64,000 nucleotides of DNA from positions 43,012,288-43,076,287 of the forward strand of contig JBCFYV010011164.1 of NCBI GenBank assembly GCA_039000515.1, read 5' to 3'. A program made the position numbers and the translations under genes. Positions within the stretch are counted from its first letter, which is position 1, and every line of letters starts with the position of its first letter. The DNA is from Timema cristinae. Its lineage: Eukaryota > Arthropoda > Insecta > Phasmatodea > Timematidae. Shown here piece by piece: positions 60,001-64,000 of this stretch. The notes beneath the pieces are model-generated. The model did no database searches and had not been told where the DNA came from. It saw nothing but the letters and a program-made list of their open reading frames with translations.

Positions 60001-62339
60001 TCTACCATACCAGCACATGACATCATACCAGTAGCACGGTAAACTTACCATCAACAAACAAACAAAGTGTGGCACTCAGCGCTCTGTACACTATGAGGTG
60101 GTAGCTCTCTGGGCAGGTCAAGTTATTTATGTGAACTTTGGGCACCTTGCCCGTACTTCCGCAGGAGTCTTGCAAGTTCAATGGGCCCGTCACAAATCTA
60201 AAAAACAGTTGATGTGTCACTGCGAGAAAGACCCGGTACATTTTGAAACCCCACTGAAGATAGACATAAACAGCGTGTTTCTCTTTGTGATTTAATGATG
60301 AACACAGACCTGCCATAATGAGTGCTAGAGAAGGGTGAAGTGGAATGTCTGGGCATGGACCCACCCTGTAGCTCTGTCTCCATGTGAGCTGGAAGAAGAC
60401 TGGTCACAAGGTACCTGTACACCACTTGCATGTCTTCAGGCTCTAAGCCGCTCCTAAAGTACAAGAAAAACAAAGTTGTTTGAGTCCTGAAAATTACTTA
60501 TATCAAGGGCAATATTTCTTTATCAAATTTTAAAGAACTGGCAAATTGGTATAAAATTGGTTCCTTTATAAGGTTTGTTCAGAGTTAGTGCCTTACAAAG
60601 ATACCTAGGTATAGAATGATGTGTTTTCTTCTCATAACTTCTTTCTGCTTATTAAGGTTACACATTTAATTACAGTGATTATTGTTTAGAAACGAGGAAT
60701 AAAATGAATTAGTGCCTAATGGCTTGGAAATGTATAACAAGCCAAGACAGTTTAGAAACATTGCAATAATGTAAAGTGATAGTGAAGGAAGCTAACCTGA
60801 AAGGATAGTTAGATTAGGCCTAGATAGAGATAAACACACTCTTCTCTTCATTTCTTCGTACACTTTTACACTTCCCAAGTGATTCATTGTTTTGAATTTT
60901 TGAAAATATTCCTTTTTCATATAAAGATACATTAAAAACATACAAAACACAGAGATGAGGTAGGTAGAAATGAGTAAATGTACCAATATTTGTATGGCAA
61001 GAGTGGGAAACCATTTTAAAAAAAGTCCCCAGTACACCAGAACGGGATATAACCTTCAACTTTCCTGTCAAAGGCAAACCAGACTATGAGAATGACATTT
61101 AGTCTGTGTGCCAAACAATGTGGGTATTCGATTACAAAAGTTTCTAAAACTATGTTCATATATTCATACATCAAATAATGTGTTCTGCAAATTCTATTTT
61201 TGACAAGTAAAATAAAATACCAGTATAACAGTTACCATTATTTTCAATGTTGAGGGCAAACAATTGTTTGGTTTTCAGCCTTAGCTTCCTAATGTGATTT
61301 TACTATGGGCCCTCAAATTCCTAGAATCCCTAAAGATATTTCAGATTCGAGACTCAAATTCTTTTAAAAATATATTTTTTTCAATTTTTCAAGTGAAATT
61401 TATTTTAGAGAGCTAATATTGCCTATTGGTAGTTCACAGCTAATTATAGTTATAAGATGAACTTAACAACCACGTGCTTCAATGGTTGCATAGTCTAAGG
61501 TGCTACTCTTGCATTAGAATAAACTCCTGATGACAGGGATTTCAGATTCTAATCTCGATTGGATGTAATAAGGGTGGTTTTTCCAAAATAGTTTGATAAT
61601 CTTCCTCCACCAAAATTACAGGTATACTTTCCCTAAAATCATTAGCATAATTAATATATAAGTGTATAGCCCAAACGGGTAGTAAGATACGGTGATAAAT
61701 GAAAACTAATCTGTCCCAAGGCCAGTAATTTAACACTTAATTGAATGTATCAGAGGATTATAAGAAATAATATTTGGGAAGATTAGGTTACTATTTGTAT
61801 TTTCTATTATTACATTTATATTTCCTCTTATGTTCATAATTATTCCAAGATTAATATTTGTAAAATAGTGGGATTCAACCTAACTCTAGAATCTACTATA
61901 GCTACTACTCTATTCTAAGCAAATTATAGATTATGTAGTCAATGTTAGGCGATATTAAGTAGTCATGGTTGCTCTGGCGTTTTAGCACCATATGGCTGTT
62001 TGACAATAAGAAGGAACCGAGCAGCTTCACCCTTGACAAAATCTATTTATCATAATATTTCGATCAAGGATAATTTAGAAACAAAGTCGCCATGACGCTT
62101 AGAATTGCCATTGTAATGGAGTGGTTCACACATTATATTATATTATGATGTAACCACGACTCACCATACTAACTGTCATTGTAGAGGAAGGCAGTATGCT
62201 TGACCTGAACAAACATGGCCTCCACAAAGTTAACAAAACAGTGCACTCTGAGGAAGGTCTGTTTGTCTAGTGGCAGGAACTGTATTCCCTGGAATACGTC
62301 CAGGATGTCACAATGGTTCAACTTCAGTGTTAACAGGTA
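50128..62339 (-). CDS. CCZ1: CCZ1, vacuolar fusion protein (partial: C-terminal six exons)
   Basis: Exons 62165-62339, 60310-60453, 60049-60197, 56594-56875, 54207-54334 and 50128-50183 (stop). They encode about 311 residues matching the C-terminal two-thirds of animal CCZ1 as I remember it: FLYND..(W)[64 protein letters not shown] and LKNIFFHD. With MON1, CCZ1 forms the guanine-nucleotide exchange factor that recruits Rab7 to endosomes and autophagosomes. The N-terminal longin-domain exons were not found and probably lie right of the window. Two apparent one-base losses (about 56728-56731 and 62169-62173) interrupt the frame at homopolymers. The last intron (54206-50184) holds two hAT relics. 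Confidence 0.9.
50312..50428 (+). mobile_element. SINE fragment (head and part of body)
   Basis: TAGCTCAGTAGGTAGCAAG (A box) and GGTTTGAATCTC (B box), then a body start resembling family 1. The tail is missing. It lies in the CCZ1 last intron. Confidence 0.55.
50639..52860 (+). pseudogene. hAT transposase pseudogene (ZBED5/GTF2IRD2-like)
   Basis: A terminus-like CAGAGGTGACTAACAAGTGG starts at 50639. From ATG 51135 broken frames give a BED-finger-like CPVC..H start, [75 protein letters not shown] and, at the end, [18 protein letters not shown] then [13 protein letters not shown], the hAT dimerisation domain. At least three in-frame stops and several shifts make it non-functional. The right terminal repeat was not found. 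It is inserted in the CCZ1 last intron on the opposite strand. Confidence 0.85.
53442..53560 (+). mobile_element. SINE family 2 copy, 5'-truncated
   Basis: Starts GTGAATGTGAGGAATGCCAG and runs through CAGATTCCACGTTAAAC to ACACATTAGCGTAAGTGC, the family-2 body, followed by an AATAATA tract. Confidence 0.75.
54207..54334 (-). CDS. CCZ1: CCZ1 exon with the DYWVVGK motif
   Basis: 128 nt, phase 2 in (TTTTTTGTCAG|G) and phase 1 out (AAATG|GTTTGT). It encodes [20 protein letters not shown] then [16 protein letters not shown], the most conserved C-terminal tract of CCZ1 (human: DYWVVGKKSDRRELYVILNQ, from memory). The frame is intact. Confidence 0.95.
54480..54720 (+). pseudogene. hAT transposase C-terminal fragment
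   Basis: [20 protein letters not shown] is followed, after one stop, by [19 protein letters not shown]. This is the dimerisation-domain signature (TSASAERSFSxLRRIKTxLRSTMxxxRLNxLxLL) of Ac/TTF-type hAT transposases. It is a different subfamily from the copy at 50.6-52.9 kb. Confidence 0.7.
54835..55040. repeat. Dispersed repeat of unknown family, copy 1
   Basis: AAAAGAAGAACACATTT, GACCTAGGTTTCAATT and a CGCAGCACAACTTCCTTAAAG-like stretch occur in the same order as at 59110-59330. Identity is roughly 75-80% by eye. Neither copy has clear ends or a convincing protein. Confidence 0.6.
55060..55900. other. AT-rich intronic DNA, nothing recognised
   Basis: Part of the CCZ1 intron between exons 56594-56875 and 54207-54334; no supported feature. 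Confidence 0.4.
55993..56249 (-). mobile_element. SINE family 1 copy with target duplication
   Basis: GTGTGGAACTA flanks the insertion at 55982-55992 and 56250-56260. Inside, the plus strand starts TTAGCACCACGTCTTACTTCC (tail) and ends CTACGCCACCGAGGTGGG (head). The copy is nearly full length, with small deletions. Confidence 0.85.
56594..56875 (-). CDS. CCZ1: CCZ1 exon with the [10 protein letters not shown] motif (apparent 1-nt loss)
   Basis: 282 nt, phase 1 in (TCTCTCCAG|GT) and phase 2 out (AATAG|GTGAGA). The first part reads [20 protein letters not shown]; the second part, in the next frame, reads [20 protein letters not shown] and [17 protein letters not shown]. One base is missing between them, most simply in the run GGGG at 56728-56731 (plus strand): 283 nt would fit both phases. 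Both halves match CCZ1 well. Confidence 0.85.
57019..57317 (-). mobile_element. SINE family 2 copy with intact target duplication
   Basis: AATAGTTATATTA occurs at 57006-57018 and 57318-57330. The tail sits against a (TTA)n run, and the head ends CCCTAGACCACCAGGTCATC on the plus strand. It is very similar to the copy at 31152-31427, so the family was recently active. Confidence 0.9.
57470..57760 (-). mobile_element. SINE family 2 copy
   Basis: Same layout as the copy just to its left (tail TTAGCATTGTGTCTTACTACC, head CCTAGACCACCAGGTCATC), with a short insertion near 57625. Flanks AATTTAATTA and AATTTTAATTA suggest a worn target duplication. The head and tail are in the same order as in the 57019 copy. 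Confidence 0.85.
58235..58441 (-). mobile_element. SINE family 1-related copy
   Basis: The body has GGGTTAGGGATAAGGAAG and CTTGCATGGAGGGAGAGTGGG. The head has CCTTAGACCATGCGGCCAC. The B box is damaged and the tail is nearly lost. Confidence 0.7.
59110..59330. repeat. Dispersed repeat of unknown family, copy 2
   Basis: Shares ordered blocks with 54835-55040 (see there), including ACAAAGAAGG-like and CTCGACCTAGGTTTAATT-like stretches. It is open in one plus-strand frame for about 70 codons, but that frame is broken in copy 1. Confidence 0.6.
60049..60197 (-). CDS. CCZ1: CCZ1 exon with the FVTGPLNL motif
   Basis: 149 nt, phase 2 in (TTTTTTAG|A) and phase 1 out (GATG|GTAAGT). It encodes [20 protein letters not shown] then [17 protein letters not shown], matching human FLTGPLNLND...LHLIVYKAMSAAVC (from memory). 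Confidence 0.95.
60310..60453 (-). CDS. CCZ1: CCZ1 exon with the SGLEPEDM motif
   Basis: 144 nt, phase 2 in (TACTTTAG|G) and phase 2 out (GGCAG|GTCTGT). It encodes [20 protein letters not shown] then [11 protein letters not shown] and ends HYG(R). It matches human SGLEQDDMRVLYKYLTTSLF (from memory). The frame is intact. Confidence 0.95.
60948..61085 (-). mobile_element. SINE family 1 fragment
   Basis: The body (AAATGTACCAATATTTGTATGG), the inverted B-box region and part of the head remain. The tail is lost. Confidence 0.55.
61477..61702 (+). mobile_element. SINE family 1-related copy
   Basis: The head (GGTTGCATAGTCTAAGGTGC) and B box (AGATTCTAATCTCG, worn) are followed by the body and the tail AACGGGTAGTAAGATACGGTG. 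Confidence 0.75.
62165..62339 (-). CDS. CCZ1: CCZ1 exon with the TAFLYND motif (apparent 1-nt loss); most upstream exon found
   Basis: 175 nt from acceptor CTCATTTCAG (phase 0) to the strong donor TATG|GTGAGT. It encodes [20 protein letters not shown] then [11 protein letters not shown] and HTAFLYNDS. In the family, FLYNDxLxW leads straight into SGLE of the next exon. Here a TAG appears after NDS; one extra T beside 62171-62172 would remove it, give 176 nt and complete TG|G for tryptophan. So a lost base is the simplest reading. Confidence 0.85.
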
Positions 62340-62349
62340 CTGAAATGAG

Positions 62350-62830
62350 TGATAAAGGACAGTTTATCTCTCAAGTTTACTTGTTTCTCTAATGTACAGT
62401 TCTGTAATTTAAATTTTCTTTGAAATATTATCACTAAATCTAAAATTTTAAAATATTTTTTAGAGTTTTAATAATTTGTTACGCGTCATCTGCTAGTGAC
62501 CGACCAATAATAACCTTCCGAGTGAGCCACCAAACCCCGCTCCAAGAGGAGTTTATGAATTTAGTAAACAACCCTGGATAGCACCCTAGAAGTTATGGAA
62601 ACTTATAAACAATGGTTATTGTTTCTGTAAATAGTATCTGGATTAAGAAACCCATTTAATGAAACTGTAAGAGTTTATATGCATGTGTGTGTTTTTTATA
62701 TATGTTTGTAGACCCTACAAGGATTGTAAAGAGTATTCCCTACAGAAATAGATTTGGGACATTTTGTAAAAGCATTCGAAGTATCAGAGATTCAATAAAC
62801 AAAATACTTTATAATTCTGAGTCTGTCTCA
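62350..62830. other. AT-rich intronic DNA, nothing recognised
   Basis: The upstream CCZ1 intron. The exons for the first ~170 residues were looked for here and up to the right edge and not found. Confidence 0.4.
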
Positions 62831-62834
62831 CTCT

Positions 62835-63345
62835 GAGCTAGTGCCCTTGCCCTTAAAAGGTAGCACCCCTGCCGGCCAGATGCCTCAACGTTTCCATAGG
62901 CCCTATCAAGCTAATTCAAAGCACCTCTCCATGATCCATTCAAAGGGTAGAAGCCCAATGACACCGGCTACTAATCAACAACAAACTTCCTATTTTCCCC
63001 TCCATCCATTATCTCACCATGCCCAAGTCTTCAATACACCTGATCCTTATCCCCCCTCTCTAGTCACCATTCAGACCCCGGACAGCCCCCCTCCCACATT
63101 GACCCACTGGGATAACTGACTTGGGATTTTGCGGACATCCTCAGACAAGATTCCTCTTCCTTTGGATGGAGATGAGAATACTCCATACAAGCACCCTCGC
63201 ACCCAGTAAACTCGGCATCCCCTCCTGTTACTGGACCCGCAACAACATTAGGACAAAACCAGAGGGCAGAGAACAAAGAACCACATCACCGAGAAAAAAA
63301 AATCAACATACATTAAAACCTGAGAGAACCAAACTTTAACCAATT
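62835..63345 (+). other. Proline-rich coding-like stretch of unknown origin
   Basis: GC-richer than its flanks and open for 93 codons from 62841 (ending HWDN), then open again in another frame from 63121 with KPEGREQRTTSPRKKN. The composition (Pro, Ser, Thr, Gln, then basic) recalls ORF1-type proteins of LINEs. A LINE 3' end follows at 63.4 kb, but I cannot assign it. Confidence 0.3.
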
Positions 63346-63419
63346 TTTCACTAGTTAAATAAATTTATCATTTCCTAAAATAGTAATTAATGTGAGGGAG
63401 CGTTTCATTGTATTTTCAT

Positions 63420-63840
63420 TGTTTTATAGGGAACAGTGGATAAGAATGATGTCAGGAAAATAGAGGAGATAGGTATAAAATATGAAGTTCATGAGGAGCA
63501 TATCGAGTGTCACCAGGAGAGAAAAGTTATGAAACAAGGTTGTATAAGAAAGAACAAGCGTACAGGACTTGAATGAGATAAAAGAGTAAGCAAGAATGAG
63601 GTGGTATGAACATGGCAAGAAAACGGGAAGAGATAGAGTGTGAAAAAGAAAGATTTTACAAAGAGAAGAAGGCAACACATAAGACCAGGAAGGAGGTGAG
63701 AAGAGTAGATTGCAGAGGGAGTGAAAGAAAAGGGAAAAGAGTGGACTATAATATAAAAGGAAGAATGATGGTGAGATAAAGGTAGATGGTGGTGATTTAC
63801 CAAGGGAGCTGGCTGGAAGCTGAAAACATTGTTAAATATG
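63420..63840 (+). mobile_element. LINE 3' end fragment
   Basis: An A/G-rich strand with a degraded RRIEEIGIKYEVHEEH-like tract, ending ...GGTAGATGGTGGTGATTTACC and GCTGGAAGCTGAAAACATTG. It corresponds to the RRWRYFTNL..WPQAENI end of the 41170-41470 fragment. It is heavily decayed. Confidence 0.5.
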
Positions 63841-64000
63841 TATGCAATATGCAGAAATACCAACACCCAAGATCCCTGTTAACTAATAGTCGAAACAGAT
63901 CTGCTGTAATCTTCTGAGAAAATTTCTAATTTATTTTACATTTTTAACTAAAAATTCGACCAAAATATTGTACTTTAATCAAACAATACCTTAGTTTTAG

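Noticed and set aside
60198..60295. Plus-strand frame across 60.1-60.3 kb
   Set aside because: Antisense to CCZ1 exon 60049-60197 and the adjacent intron; no protein resemblance.
63424..63866. Two long minus-strand frames rich in Phe, Leu and Ser
   Set aside because: Shadows of the A/G-rich LINE 3' end on the plus strand; no splice context and no link to the CCZ1 N-terminus.

Overview
The window is AT-rich animal nuclear DNA: spliced genes with introns of 0.03-7 kb, consensus GT..AG junctions and a large load of decayed transposons and tRNA-derived SINEs. An arthropod, probably an insect or other pancrustacean, fits best. The reasons are the lachesin-type Ig gene, the mitochondrial acyl carrier protein gene with two alternative exons of the kind known from Drosophila, and LINE 3' ends of a type common in insect genomes. 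No species is claimed.

Layout. (1) 2.4-24.4 kb, minus strand: a lachesin-like immunoglobulin gene. One signal-peptide exon (24.4 kb) leads into a four-exon, three-Ig cassette A (17.0, 14.0, 11.3 and 10.7 kb). A second four-exon cassette B (7.5, 6.6, 4.4 and 2.5 kb) follows with the same intron phases. Introns carry SINEs, hAT elements, an inverted-repeat element, minisatellites and an unassigned compact coding-like block (18.24-18.81 kb). (2) 24.5-35 kb: gene-poor DNA with a hAT element, SINEs, a 64-bp minisatellite, a LINE 3' end and a repeat resembling iterated tRNA-Lys primer-binding sites. (3) 37.9-43.3 kb, plus strand: complete NDUFAB1 (mitochondrial acyl carrier protein, complex I), with two mutually exclusive exons only 30 nt apart and possible 5' exons at 35.7 and 37.4 kb. 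(4) 44.5-50 kb: a LINE, a DDE-transposase relic and a 45-bp minisatellite. (5) 50.1-62.3 kb, minus strand: the C-terminal six exons of CCZ1 (Rab7 exchange-factor subunit). Its last intron holds two hAT transposase relics; the N-terminal exons were not found and probably lie beyond the right edge.

The three genes are functionally unrelated: cell adhesion, mitochondrial fatty-acid synthesis/complex I, and endolysosome maturation. Four apparent one-base losses in otherwise well-conserved exons (13.90, 10.71, 56.73 and 62.17 kb) all fall at or beside short homopolymers. Two hit the housekeeping gene CCZ1, which points to uncorrected assembly indels rather than pseudogenes. Exon limits were set by hand from splice consensus, phase continuity and remembered family sequences; no database search was possible.
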